Below, one piece after another: positions 51,044-59,980 of a stretch of DNA of 64,000 nucleotides. This DNA is from Sediminibacterium sp. (GTDB lineage: Bacteria; Bacteroidota; Bacteroidia; B-17B0; Aurantibacillaceae), in assembly GCA_030054095.1 (NCBI GenBank), contig JASGCO010000005.1, positions 124,001 through 188,000 on the forward strand, in the 5' to 3' direction. The position numbers and the translations under genes were made by a program. The notes beneath the pieces were generated by a model. It saw nothing but the letters and a program-made list of their open reading frames with translations. It ran no database searches and was not told the origin of the DNA. Every line of letters starts with the position of its first letter. Position 1 is the first letter of the stretch.

Positions 51044-51982
51044 ATGAACATACAACAACTGGAATATATTATAGCGGTGGATCGGCTGAAAAACTTTACA
51101 AAAGCGGCCACCGCCTGCCATGTTACGCAGGCAACGTTAAGCGCCATGATTAAGAAGCTGGAAGAAGAACTGAATGTGGTTATCTTCGACCGGAAAACGT
51201 CGCCAGTGATTACGACGGATATTGGGCAGGTTGTGCTTGATCAGGCCCGGAAGGTGGTTTTACACGCTCACTTGTTACATGAAAAGGTTAAAACGGAACA
51301 CACGGTAATTGAAGGACAAATACGTCTGGGTATTATTCCCACTGTTGCTAATGCGTTACTACCCCGTATCATTAAGCCCCTGTTTAAACATTATCCCAAA
51401 TTACATATTGAAGTAACGGAACTGACTACGGAAAACATCATTAAACAATTAAAAGAAGGAACGCTGGATATGGGCATTCTGGCAACACCCTTGCAGCATA
51501 AAGAGATAGAGGAGGATATCCTTTTTTATGAAATGCTGATGGTTTATGGAAAAGTGGGAAAGAACAAAAAATACATTTTACCGGAGGAAGTCAGAGAACA
51601 TAAAATCTGGTTGTTGGAAGAGGGGCATTGCCTGCGGAATCAGTTTGAAAAATTATGTTCATTAAAAAAGAAAACTGTTTTACCGGGTAACTTGCGTTTT
51701 GAAGCGAACTCTTTTGAAACACTTTTAAATATGGTGGATGAGTTTGGCGGGCTTACACTAATCCCGGAGTTGTACTACCAAACTTTGCCACCGGCCCGTA
51801 AACGGCAAATCCGGTTTTTCGAAAACGCTATACCCGTTAGAGAAGTGAGCCTTGTGTACTACAGAGAGTTTGCTAAAAAACGTGTAACAGAAGCAATCGC
51901 TGCATGTATTAAAGAGATTATTTGCCCTACATTATTATCTGCTAAGTACAAAAACAAGGACATGGTGATTGCCAGTCCATGA
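51044..51982 (+). CDS. oxyR: Hydrogen peroxide-sensing LysR regulator OxyR
   Basis: 312 aa LysR-family regulator. HTH at the N-terminus (NFTKAATACHVTQATLSAMIKKLEEEL). Effector domain has EGHCLRNQFEKLC with Cys196 and Cys205, nine residues apart like the redox pair C199/C208 of E. coli OxyR. The ATG begins 5 nt after the operator. Divergent from katA, as in many bacteria. The last ~12 residues are a species-specific tail. Confidence 0.95.
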   Translation: MNIQQLEYIIAVDRLKNFTKAATACHVTQATLSAMIKKLEEELNVVIFDRKTSPVITTDIGQVVLDQARKVVLHAHLLHEKVKTEHTVIEGQIRLGIIPTVANALLPRIIKPLFKHYPKLHIEVTELTTENIIKQLKEGTLDMGILATPLQHKEIEEDILFYEMLMVYGKVGKNKKYILPEEVREHKIWLLEEGHCLRNQFEKLCSLKKKTVLPGNLRFEANSFETLLNMVDEFGGLTLIPELYYQTLPPARKRQIRFFENAIPVREVSLVYYREFAKKRVTEAIAACIKEIICPTLLSAKYKNKDMVIASP

Positions 51983-52015
51983 TGGAATAGAGGATTCGCG
52001 TGCGCGGATGTGTGG

Positions 52016-52615
52016 TTACGCCAAAACGCTTAAAGTTGGAATAAAGCCTCCCTGAAATGTGCCGGGAACCGGTATCAGATTGTCGCCTTTTACATCACAC
52101 CCTTCTAATCCCGAAAAGGCATTATACCAAGTCTTCGTAAAGGCCGGATCAATTTGGGCCAGTTCTATCAGTAAATGAAAACCGCCCCTTGTTTTTAACA
52201 GATGAATGCAATTTGGATTTAAAGCCATTTTTACTTTTTCAAGAGTGGTTTCCATATCCACATGGTCAAAGTCAAAATCAAAGAAACGTTTGGCCGACGC
52301 GCATTTTTGTAATTCTGACAACACCTCCTGATGCGGGTTATGGCCATTATAAGGTTGCGTTACCAGTTCCGCAAAACGGATTAAGGCGTTTTTAGTGGCC
52401 TTTTGCATATCCCTTGGATTGGGGTTAATATACAGGGCCAGCGCTTCCTGAGGCACAGCATTACCTTTTTGCTGATAACTTCCCAACGTGCATTCCAGTT
52501 GTTTTATTTTCTGAAGCAGGTATTCTTTTGTTTGAGCTTCGTTGTTAACCGTGATGATGATGATTTTATTCTTATCGTGTCGAACCGTCACGTTTTGGCC
52601 GCGGACAAAACCCAT
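52016..52615 (-). CDS. Stand-alone primase/primpol-like (AEP-like) domain protein
   Basis: 199 aa. Not assigned to a named family by me, but the motif order resembles the archaeo-eukaryotic primase fold: an acidic FFDFDFDHVD (Asp113, 115, 117), KTRGGFHLLIEL with His147, and GDNLIPVPGTFQGG with Asp178 and a PGT loop. The N-terminal half has coiled-coil character (EYLLQKIKQLECTLGSYQQK) and ALYINPNPRDMQKA. No helicase or replication neighbours. It is monocistronic, close to the oxyR stop. A catalytic role is inferred only from motifs. Confidence 0.55.
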   Translation of the reverse strand: MGFVRGQNVTVRHDKNKIIIITVNNEAQTKEYLLQKIKQLECTLGSYQQKGNAVPQEALALYINPNPRDMQKATKNALIRFAELVTQPYNGHNPHQEVLSELQKCASAKRFFDFDFDHVDMETTLEKVKMALNPNCIHLLKTRGGFHLLIELAQIDPAFTKTWYNAFSGLEGCDVKGDNLIPVPGTFQGGFIPTLSVLA

Positions 52616-52880
52616 ATCACGAAGCTATTTGCCACAAAGTCGGATTTCGGGAAAGATAACTTGTCCGCAGTAGGAGCGTGGAATGTACTTTTGGTAAACC
52701 TTTAACTGTCTTTGACCTGATTGTTGAAATTTTTTTCTTGCTCTACGATAATATTTCCTTGCTACAAAATTACAATAAGTAGCATTTTTGTGCGAACAAT
52801 ACCGCCTGAAAATACAGTTTGTTGTCGTTCGGAAGTGATGTTCAAATGTTTAAAATTTTAGGGAATGCAGGATAAGTTAA

Positions 52881-52888
52881 TAAATTTG
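52881..52888 (+). promoter_or_regulatory. -7 box of the 6S-like RNA candidate
   Basis: TAAATTTG matches TAnnTTTG exactly, a few nt before the RNA candidate. It is not followed by any protein-coding start. Confidence 0.6.
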
Positions 52889-52892
52889 CGTT

Positions 52893-53001
52893 GTGCCGAG
52901 AGTAAACCTCAGTAGAATTAAGGCGGCTGTCTTGGTTGGGAAGAACAAAAGTAGCAAGGACCGAGTTTCCCACTTAGATAAAGCGGAATCCTCTTTGTCC
53001 T
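52893..53001 (+). ncRNA. 6S-like (6S-Flavo type) RNA candidate
   Basis: About 110 nt, noncoding, with its own consensus promoter. The sequence GTGCCGAGAGTAAACCTCAG at the 5' end, the central TTGGGAAGAACAAAAG segment and TTTCCCACTTAG to CCTCTTTG at the 3' end recall the 6S-Flavo RNA of Bacteroidota as I remember it; I cannot verify this by search. GAGAG/CTCTT close the molecule, TGGGAA (52937-52942) pairs with TTCCCA (52967-52972), leaving a large internal bubble as in 6S RNAs that bind RNA polymerase. The 3' end is estimated. No clear T-run follows. The rest of the 52616-53104 interval shows nothing further. Confidence 0.5.
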
Positions 53002-53104
53002 GTTAGTGTAGGAATGATGTACAATCGTCTATTGAACGCTTTACGAAATCTCGAAGTTTTTGAAAGTAGATATTCGGGAGTTGTTGGTATCTATATGGAA
53101 ATGA

Positions 53105-54793
53105 CTATTCCTTATAAAAGACTTTGTAGCCCCCAATGCCCACTTCAAAATTTTGGCGTGTCGGCATTTCCTCCCTTTTCATTCGATTCTCCGGTGTGAA
53201 TGTTTTTAGCTTTACAAACATTTCCCTGATTGGGTCGTCAAATTTAGTTTCAATTCGTGCTTGCGACTCGATTATTTGATGCCATGACCCCCAAGCCACT
53301 CTTTCGTCTGTTTTAATCCCTGTAAAATGAATATCATTTCTCGAAATGACAAACACGCAAACTTCTGAAATCTCTTTGGCTTCAGGGAAGTATTTTGTGA
53401 TTTGTAAGGAGTTTAAAATTGTTTTTGTGTCATTGTTCGAAAACCAAAACTCCATTTTTTCAATCCACTCATTAGCTTTTGGAAATAGGTTTGAAATTCG
53501 ACTGAATCGCTCCTTCATTGAGTGTCCGAAGGGATCTTGCCATTTTAATTGAAATATCCCTAAAGTTTTAGTTTCCTTATCATAAGCTACAGCGTCAATG
53601 TCTGTCCGCATTCCATTATATAAGAGATTAATTTCCTTTGGAATTTTGATGATTCGGTCATGAGGAAAAAAAAGAAAAAGTTCTTTCCTAAATCGATTTT
53701 CTCGATTATTAACAGCAAAATCATAATCCTTCTTATATTTCCGTTTTAGTTCAGCATTCAAAAATCTAAATGGATTCCCAAGGCAACCTGCTATTGAACG
53801 AATTAATTGATTTTCGGAAATCTGAAAATACATTGGAGGGGCTGGAGCCGGAATGTCCAAGTAGTACTCATAATTCTCTTTACTCAACGTAACACATGAA
53901 ATCATTTGTTCTATAACCTCATCAGTCACTCCGAAATAGTTTGAATAAATCTTTATAGTGACATCTTTAAAATACATGTAGGAAAGAATATTATGCATGT
54001 CAACCTCTGAATTCATCTTAGTAAGTTCAATGCAAGCATCTGTATGCATAATTGCAACCCCGCAAATAATTTCTATTAAATCAATATATTTCCAATACTC
54101 AATCCCTCCAAATGTGTCTTTTGTGTCAAAGTCATCATAACTCTGAATCCTTAAAATATGATGATGACCTTTTTCATTGTAATACTCATCTATTTCTTCG
54201 GTTGTAGCGTAGCTAATGAATTTGCCATAAGGGTTTTTGATTATTTCCCTCAACTTTAGTTTTATTTCGCTTTCTGTAAGTGGGTTTTTTGTCTTCTTGT
54301 CCTTTATTATCCTATTAACAATTTCCTCTCTGAAAAAATCAATACTTTTTCTTTCGAAGTATGCATGACCAATTTGTTCGGTTGGATATTTTATTTCAAA
54401 TTCATTTTTCGCGACATTGATGAAACTTAGTAAACCTGCTTTTTCATAGTCTAAAAGTTGTCGGCAAAATGCCAATTTACCAGAATGCAATATTACAGAG
54501 TCAGCCCAATCGTAGTCTCGTTGTTGTGTTTGAATAAATTGATGTGGAATATTGTAATTATGATCATGAAGAAAAAGCTTCATGAGAGGAGCCCAACCAA
54601 AATTGAAAAACTCACGACTTTCATTCACTTGTTCTTCATTCAGGTGTTTACTATTCCAGAAGAATATGCTTACAACATCAAGTCGTCTGATTAGAATTTG
54701 GATTGCATAATAACTGTCAAGATGAAATGTTTCTCTTAATTTCTTATAGTCGCTTTGAATGGCCGGGTTTAATATTTGGGACGTAGCTGTCAA
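53105..54793 (-). CDS. AT-rich hypothetical protein with PD-(D/E)XK-like C-terminal motif
   Basis: 562 aa, no signal peptide. The start is a TTG, since no early ATG exists, and is uncertain. Residues 1 to about 380 are unknown, helical, with many aromatic residues. Around residues 395-418 MRTDIDAVAY...LGIFQLKW gives Asp400, Gln415 and Lys417, the D..QxK form of a PD-(D/E)XK nuclease core. By hand count only 35 of 120 bases (29%) are G/C in 54241-54360, well below the neighbours, which suggests horizontal transfer. It could be a defence or DNA-processing protein, but no partner is adjacent. Confidence 0.6.
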   Translation of the reverse strand: MTATSQILNPAIQSDYKKLRETFHLDSYYAIQILIRRLDVVSIFFWNSKHLNEEQVNESREFFNFGWAPLMKLFLHDHNYNIPHQFIQTQQRDYDWADSVILHSGKLAFCRQLLDYEKAGLLSFINVAKNEFEIKYPTEQIGHAYFERKSIDFFREEIVNRIIKDKKTKNPLTESEIKLKLREIIKNPYGKFISYATTEEIDEYYNEKGHHHILRIQSYDDFDTKDTFGGIEYWKYIDLIEIICGVAIMHTDACIELTKMNSEVDMHNILSYMYFKDVTIKIYSNYFGVTDEVIEQMISCVTLSKENYEYYLDIPAPAPPMYFQISENQLIRSIAGCLGNPFRFLNAELKRKYKKDYDFAVNNRENRFRKELFLFFPHDRIIKIPKEINLLYNGMRTDIDAVAYDKETKTLGIFQLKWQDPFGHSMKERFSRISNLFPKANEWIEKMEFWFSNNDTKTILNSLQITKYFPEAKEISEVCVFVISRNDIHFTGIKTDERVAWGSWHQIIESQARIETKFDDPIREMFVKLKTFTPENRMKREEMPTRQNFEVGIGGYKVFYKE

Positions 54794-54798
54794 AAGTA
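54791..54798 (-). promoter_or_regulatory. Possible -7 box overlapping the TTG start of the 53105-54793 gene
   Basis: The plus-strand CAAAAGTA is TACTTTTG (TAnnTTTG) on the minus strand. It includes the proposed TTG start, so the true start may lie further inside the gene or the match is chance. Confidence 0.3.
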
Positions 54799-54906
54799 AG
54801 TGTTTTTTGCCTGAGGGGTTTTCGGTCTAATGTTGCTGTTAACTTTATAGTTCATAATTCGTGTTGGCTTTCGCTATTCAAATCTATACTTTTATCTTTA
54901 TAAATT

Positions 54907-55629
54907 ATGCATCGAAATGCTCGGATAATTCCCTTGACGCAACTGGTGACCTTAGTTTTAATAACTTGTTTTTCCCTATCCTACGGGCAAAAGAGTAATG
55001 TGGGTAATTGGTGGATGTATTTTGGAAATGCCACGCTTAAAAACCGGTTTAACTGGCATCACGAAGTACAATACCGTAATTACAATATGATAGGCGATTT
55101 AGAGCAGTTGTTGGTGCGAACGGGCCTCGGCTATAATCTGACAGAAACTAACGCCAATGTTTTGGCTGGTTACGGTTACATTCGTTCACAACGCTATATT
55201 AAACCCGATAGCAGCGTGTTTACAAACGAGCACCGTACGTTTCAGCAATTCATCATGCGTCAGCATTTTGGAAGAGTGACAATACAGCACCGTTACCGCG
55301 TAGAACAACGCTTTTTAACAAACGCTACCCGCTGGCGGCTCCGGTATTTTCTGGCTATACAAATCCCGCTGAATAAACCGAAAGTAGAAAAAGCAGCAGT
55401 TTATCTTTCTTTATATAACGAAGTATTTCTTCACGCCGACGTTCCCGTTTTTGACCGTAACCGTGTTTTTGGGGCCCTGGGGTATATGTTTACCAAATCC
55501 TTGCGCTGTGAGCTGGGATATATGACACAGATTCTGGAAAAAACGTCCCGCCCTCAGTTTCAGGTGGCGCTTTATAATACATTTCCTTTTTCATTAAAAT
55601 CAAAAGAAGAACATGAGCAAAAAAACTGA
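54907..55629 (+). CDS. DUF2490 outer-membrane protein
   Basis: 240 aa. Signal peptide at residues 1-27 (ending CFSLSYGQ). Beta strands WWMYFGNATLKNRFNWHHEVQYRNYN, VLAGYGYIRSQRYI, FIMRQHFGRVTIQHRYRVEQRF and RWRLRYFLAIQIPL fit the DUF2490 barrel, related to the 44216 protein but with distinct sequence. Its last 17 nt overlap the AlkD-like gene start. Confidence 0.82.
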   Translation: MHRNARIIPLTQLVTLVLITCFSLSYGQKSNVGNWWMYFGNATLKNRFNWHHEVQYRNYNMIGDLEQLLVRTGLGYNLTETNANVLAGYGYIRSQRYIKPDSSVFTNEHRTFQQFIMRQHFGRVTIQHRYRVEQRFLTNATRWRLRYFLAIQIPLNKPKVEKAAVYLSLYNEVFLHADVPVFDRNRVFGALGYMFTKSLRCELGYMTQILEKTSRPQFQVALYNTFPFSLKSKEEHEQKN

Positions 55630-56422
55630 CACTGCCACAAAGCGGAAAGGGGCTGCCCGCCTGGCAGATATTCCGCCGGATATATTGGCGCAACTGAATA
55701 AGGGACAAATTGAAACGGCCAACCTGATGGAATGGCTGGCTATTGATCCGGTGCAACTGCTTAAGCATGTAGTTAAGAAAGCAGGAAAAGAAAACTATGT
55801 GTCTGGCGCTATAAACAAGCTGGAAGAACTTAAAAAGCCCAGCACGTTGCAAAAGCACGAAACCATTGGCCGCTTTTTTTATGAGGCCAGCCGGCAGCAA
55901 AATGATAATGACCTGTTACCATTTTTACTGAATCACCCTGCCGATGCGGTACGTTGTTGGGCCTGTTATTACATTGGTGCCATGAAGGGAAACGTTGCTA
56001 CTGTTATCAAAGCTATTGAACCACTGGCAGCTGATTCGCATTTTGGTGTAAGGGAAGTGGCCTGGTTTGCCGTGCGTCCTGCTGTAGCTAAGGATCTTGA
56101 GAAAGGATTAAATGTATTGGCAAAGTGGAGCCTTCATAAAGATGAGAACCTGCGCCGGTTTGCCAGCGAATGCACCCGCCCGCGAGGGGTGTGGTGTCGG
56201 CATATTGACGCGTTAAAAGAAAATCCCGGAAAAGCAATAGCCCTACTTGAACCATTAAAGGCCGACTCGTCCAAGTATGTACGTGATAGTGTGGGGAACT
56301 GGTTGAACGATGCCGCTAAAACAAAACCCGACTGGGTAAAAACCATTTGTAAACGCTGGGAAAAAGAAAGTCCCGGAAAAGAAACCGAATACATCATAAA
56401 AAAGGCGTTACGAAGTTTGTAA
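55613..56422 (+). CDS. AlkD-like HEAT-repeat DNA alkylation repair family protein
   Basis: 269 aa. After a basic N-terminal extension of about 35 residues, helical HEAT pairs follow: LLPFLLNHPADAVRCWACYYIG, DSHFGVREVAWFAVRP, LNVLAKWSLHKDENLRRFASECTRPRGVWCRHI, the last being characteristic of the DNA alkylation repair (AlkD/AlkC) superfamily. Whether it has glycosylase activity is not clear. Its start overlaps the DUF2490 gene by 17 nt. Confidence 0.82.
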   Translation: MSKKTDTATKRKGAARLADIPPDILAQLNKGQIETANLMEWLAIDPVQLLKHVVKKAGKENYVSGAINKLEELKKPSTLQKHETIGRFFYEASRQQNDNDLLPFLLNHPADAVRCWACYYIGAMKGNVATVIKAIEPLAADSHFGVREVAWFAVRPAVAKDLEKGLNVLAKWSLHKDENLRRFASECTRPRGVWCRHIDALKENPGKAIALLEPLKADSSKYVRDSVGNWLNDAAKTKPDWVKTICKRWEKESPGKETEYIIKKALRSL

Positions 56423-56658
56423 ACGTGACAGAGGCAGTCATCCATTTTTTGTAAGGGAGGAACTATTTTTTCTGTATATCTGTAACTAAATACGTGATTC
56501 CCTTGCTTTTCCTTTGCAGACTTTGCGCCTTTGCACATGCATTATCCCCTCGAACCAATTATAAGAGAATAACGAACAACCAGTATCAAGTAGAAATGGT
56601 TACCCGCTGATAAAACTCATTCCTCTTTTGTTTTTTTAAACCATCCTGGTATCTTTTG

Positions 56659-56666
56659 TATTTTTG
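56659..56666 (+). promoter_or_regulatory. -7 box of the sterol desaturase gene
   Basis: TATTTTTG matches TAnnTTTG exactly and lies 8 nt before the ATG, so the transcript would be nearly leaderless. Confidence 0.55.
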
Positions 56667-56674
56667 CATCCGTT

Positions 56675-57583
56675 ATGACTAACGAAATCAGAGAAGTATA
56701 TCTGGTACTCATTACGGTACCTATCTATGCCATTGTAATTGGTGCCGAACTGGCTTACAGTTATTTTGGCCATAAAAAACTGTACACTACAAAAGGCGTT
56801 CTGGCCAACCTTTACCTTACCCTGCTTAACATGGGGCTCGATGTATTGGTAAGAGGCGTTTGCCTGTTGGTATTAAACTATTTTTACAGGTTCCGGTTAA
56901 TAGATACCTGGCCAAATGCCATTGCCTACTGGACGGTTTTGGTTCTGGCGGAAGATTTTATGTATTACTGGCTGCACCGTGTGGATCATTACTGCCGTTT
57001 CTTTTGGGCAGTACACGTTACACACCATAGCAGCGAAGAGTTTAATTTAACCGTAGGTTTCCGTTCGTCGGTGTTTCAGCCATTGTACCGCTTTATGTAT
57101 TTTATTCCCCTCAGCTTTATGGGATTTAAAGGCATTGACATTATGTTTGTTTATAGCGCTACCCAAATTTTTGGCATTCTGGTACATACCCAAACCGTTC
57201 GTAAACTGGGCATTCTCGAATACATTCTGGTTACGCCCTCGCACCACCGGGTACATCACGGCAGCAATGTGCGCTACCTCGATAAAAATATGGGCATGAT
57301 GCTCATTATCTGGGATAAACTCTTTGGCACTTTTCAAAAGGAAGAAGACAACGATCCGGTGCGTTATGGTTTAACCACCAATATTAAAACGTATCATCCT
57401 TTAAAAATGGTGTTTCACGAATGGCAGAATATCGTTTCCGATGTTTCTAAAAAAGGGCGCACGTTAAAGGATAAATTCATGTATATGTTTGGGCCTCCCG
57501 GCTGGAGTCACGACGGGAGCACCAAAACCAGCGCGCAGTTACGCAAAGAACTTCAGTCGCAGGGTAATTCTTCAAAATCCTGA
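56675..57583 (+). CDS. Sterol desaturase / fatty acid hydroxylase family protein
   Basis: 302 aa membrane di-iron enzyme with about four TM segments. Three His boxes: HRVDH in DFMYYWLHRVDHY, HVTHH (HVTHHSSEEFNLTVGFR), and HHRVHH (TPSHHRVHHGSN). It hydroxylates or desaturates a lipid; the substrate is unknown. The one-base overlap with the helicase gene (TGATG) couples the two, although the functions look unrelated. Confidence 0.92.
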   Translation: MTNEIREVYLVLITVPIYAIVIGAELAYSYFGHKKLYTTKGVLANLYLTLLNMGLDVLVRGVCLLVLNYFYRFRLIDTWPNAIAYWTVLVLAEDFMYYWLHRVDHYCRFFWAVHVTHHSSEEFNLTVGFRSSVFQPLYRFMYFIPLSFMGFKGIDIMFVYSATQIFGILVHTQTVRKLGILEYILVTPSHHRVHHGSNVRYLDKNMGMMLIIWDKLFGTFQKEEDNDPVRYGLTTNIKTYHPLKMVFHEWQNIVSDVSKKGRTLKDKFMYMFGPPGWSHDGSTKTSAQLRKELQSQGNSSKS

Positions 57584-59508
57584 TGGAAGCCAATAGTCGT
57601 TTACTGCAACTTAAAAAAAACCTCCTCATTGAGCGGGAGGAAGATTATTTTCAATACCGTGAATTGTTTCTGAAAGCGGGAATAGACCAGCGCAGGAAAA
57701 ACGGACTTACCTGGTATCCCGTCAAAATCAACAGCGAAGAATTAGGGTATGCCGATTTATTGCAGATCGAAGTAGAACGGACCTCGCACACCGATACAGC
57801 TCACCAGTTCAGTGCCGGAAAAAACATCAGTTTGTTTTCCAATCAACCTGATCAGGAAACCAGAGAAATTAATGGCACCATTCGCGCCGCGTATAAAAAC
57901 AAGCTTAAAATTATATTACATACGGATGAGTTACCCGATTGGTGTTACGATGGTAAACTCGGTATTAATGTTCAGTTCGATGATAACAGTTACACCGAGA
58001 TGCAAAAAGCGCTCGATGAAGTAATAGCCGCTAAAGGCAACAGAGTGGCAGAATTAAGGGATATACTGGAAGGAAAAATTCCTTTTACGTTTGAAAAACA
58101 GGATGAGACTTTACTGGTACCGCAGCTGAACCGTTCTCAAAATGAGGCCATCCGGAAAGCCCTATCAGCAAACGATGTGGCGGTTATTCACGGTCCGCCG
58201 GGAACCGGTAAAACCACCACTCTGGTAAGCGCCATTCGCGTTTGCCTGCAATCCGAATCGCAGGTACTGGTTTGCGCGCCCACCAACACCGCGGTAGATT
58301 TGCTGGCGGAACGGTTAGGAGCCCTCGGCATCAGTGTATTGCGCTTGGGTCATCCCGCGCGCATTTCAGAAGATCTTATTGGCACTTCACTCGATGGACG
58401 CATACAGGGTCACAAAAACTATTACGAAATAAAAAATCTGCGGAAAAACGCGGAAGAGTATTTTAAAATGGCGGGGAAATACAAACGGGTATTTGGCAAG
58501 GAAGATGCCAAACAACGCGCCGCGTTTTATACCGAAGCCCGTAATTGCCTGAAAGAAGCCCGGCAAATAGAAGATTTTATTGTCGAAGATTTGTTTGCCT
58601 CGGCGCAGGTTATTTGTTGTACACCGGTTACCTCCACCAGCAAACACCTTAGCCGAAAAACCTTTGGTACGTTATTTTTCGACGAAGCTTCGCAGGCACT
58701 GGAGCCCATGGTATGGATTCCTTTAGTAAAATGCCGTCGCCTTATTCTTTGTGGCGATCATCATCAGTTGCCACCTGTGGTAAAAAGCATGGAGGCACAA
58801 AAAGGGGGATTAGGAAAAACCCTGTTAGACCGTTGCATTCGTTTTGAAGGGGCTGTTAGTTTGTTGAGTCGTCAGTACCGCATGAATATGCCGATTATGG
58901 CATTCAGCAACGGATTTTTCTACAACAATGAGCTGGAAGCCGATGGGTCGGTAAAGGACAACACACTTACTGAAGAAAAGGATGCCGGGTTTTATAATAC
59001 ACCCGTGGAGTTTATAGATACGGCTGGTTGCGGATTTGAGGAAGCTCAGAATCCTGAAACCCTGAGTAGTTACAATACCGGTGAGGGGCAGGTGCTGTAC
59101 CGCCATTTGCAGGATGTGCTGCAATGGTACACGTCGCTCGATTATACAACGCCTGTTAGTATAGGTATTATTTCGCCGTACAAAGAGCAGATTGGCTGGC
59201 TGCGCGAAAATCAGGATGCCTTTTCATTGCCAACCGAAAAAGTATCGGAACTCCGGATTCGCACCATTGATGGTTTTCAGGGCGAGGAGTGCGACATTAT
59301 TTATATTTCTCTGGTGCGCAGTAACGCGGATATGGAAATCGGATTTTTAAGTGATATCCGGCGCATGAATGTAGCCATTACCCGTGCGCGCCGCAAATTG
59401 GTGGTTATTGGCGATAGCGCTACCATCGGGCAACACCCGTTTTACAAAGCGTTTATTGATTATTGCGAAACCAATGGTTTTTACCGTAGCGCCTGGGAGT
59501 TTCAGTAA
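57583..59508 (+). CDS. SF1 DNA/RNA helicase of the DNA2/NAM7 (IGHMBP2-like) family
   Basis: 641 aa. Motif I IHGPPGTGKTTTL near residues 200-213, motif II FFDEASQALEP, motif III LCGDHHQLPPVV, motif IV SLLSRQYRMN, motif V TIDGFQGEECDIIYISLVRSN, motif VI RRMNVAITRARRKLVVIGD. The N-terminal part is the SMUBP-2 type 1B domain. Coupled to the desaturase; the 3' end overlaps the convergent zinc-ribbon gene by 7 nt. Confidence 0.93.
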   Translation: MEANSRLLQLKKNLLIEREEDYFQYRELFLKAGIDQRRKNGLTWYPVKINSEELGYADLLQIEVERTSHTDTAHQFSAGKNISLFSNQPDQETREINGTIRAAYKNKLKIILHTDELPDWCYDGKLGINVQFDDNSYTEMQKALDEVIAAKGNRVAELRDILEGKIPFTFEKQDETLLVPQLNRSQNEAIRKALSANDVAVIHGPPGTGKTTTLVSAIRVCLQSESQVLVCAPTNTAVDLLAERLGALGISVLRLGHPARISEDLIGTSLDGRIQGHKNYYEIKNLRKNAEEYFKMAGKYKRVFGKEDAKQRAAFYTEARNCLKEARQIEDFIVEDLFASAQVICCTPVTSTSKHLSRKTFGTLFFDEASQALEPMVWIPLVKCRRLILCGDHHQLPPVVKSMEAQKGGLGKTLLDRCIRFEGAVSLLSRQYRMNMPIMAFSNGFFYNNELEADGSVKDNTLTEEKDAGFYNTPVEFIDTAGCGFEEAQNPETLSSYNTGEGQVLYRHLQDVLQWYTSLDYTTPVSIGIISPYKEQIGWLRENQDAFSLPTEKVSELRIRTIDGFQGEECDIIYISLVRSNADMEIGFLSDIRRMNVAITRARRKLVVIGDSATIGQHPFYKAFIDYCETNGFYRSAWEFQ

Positions 59509-59798
59509 ACGACTTCATCTGGCCAGTTGAAATTAAAACTGTTGCAAACCGGACAAACGCCAGCTTCTGTTTCAAGTGTAGTGTACGAGCAGTTATGACA
59601 ATGTCCGTGAACCTTATTGATATGATCTACAACACATTTTGCGTCTTTCAGGTCTGACACGCTAGTATCTTTTATCAGTTTAATGGCCATAAACGTTTGA
59701 TTAGATCGCACAGCTAGTAATACGGCTCTTTTTGTTTCTGTGGTTAGAAGCGGCAGAGGAATAATGCTTTGGCATTTGGCGCAATAGGGGAGAGGCAT
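59502..59798 (-). CDS. Hypothetical small zinc-ribbon protein
   Basis: 98 aa from the ATG at 59798 (an upstream ATG at 59834 would add 12 residues). CAKC (near the start) and the second set CHNC plus CPVC give two Cys pairs typical of zinc ribbons, separated by about 65 residues with KLIKDTSVSDLKDAKCVVDHINKVHGHCHNC. Function unknown. Confidence 0.7.
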   Translation of the reverse strand: MPLPYCAKCQSIIPLPLLTTETKRAVLLAVRSNQTFMAIKLIKDTSVSDLKDAKCVVDHINKVHGHCHNCSYTTLETEAGVCPVCNSFNFNWPDEVVY

Positions 59799-59980
59799 TC
59801 TTGTGCTAAAGTACAACTTTATGGTTAGTAACATTTATACCGTGTCTTATTTTGTAAAGGATTTTCATAAATGACGCCATCAGGCGCTCTTTTCTACTTC
59901 TTGTGATTTATAAACAACGCAACGTTTTTAAAGTCACCTTTTTTCTTACTTTTAATCCCATTAACAAGTAAAATAAACAC

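Noticed and set aside
53001-53104. Possible short coding frame after the 6S-like RNA
   Set aside because: A 61-codon frame exists but has no recognisable features and overlaps the end of the 53105 gene.
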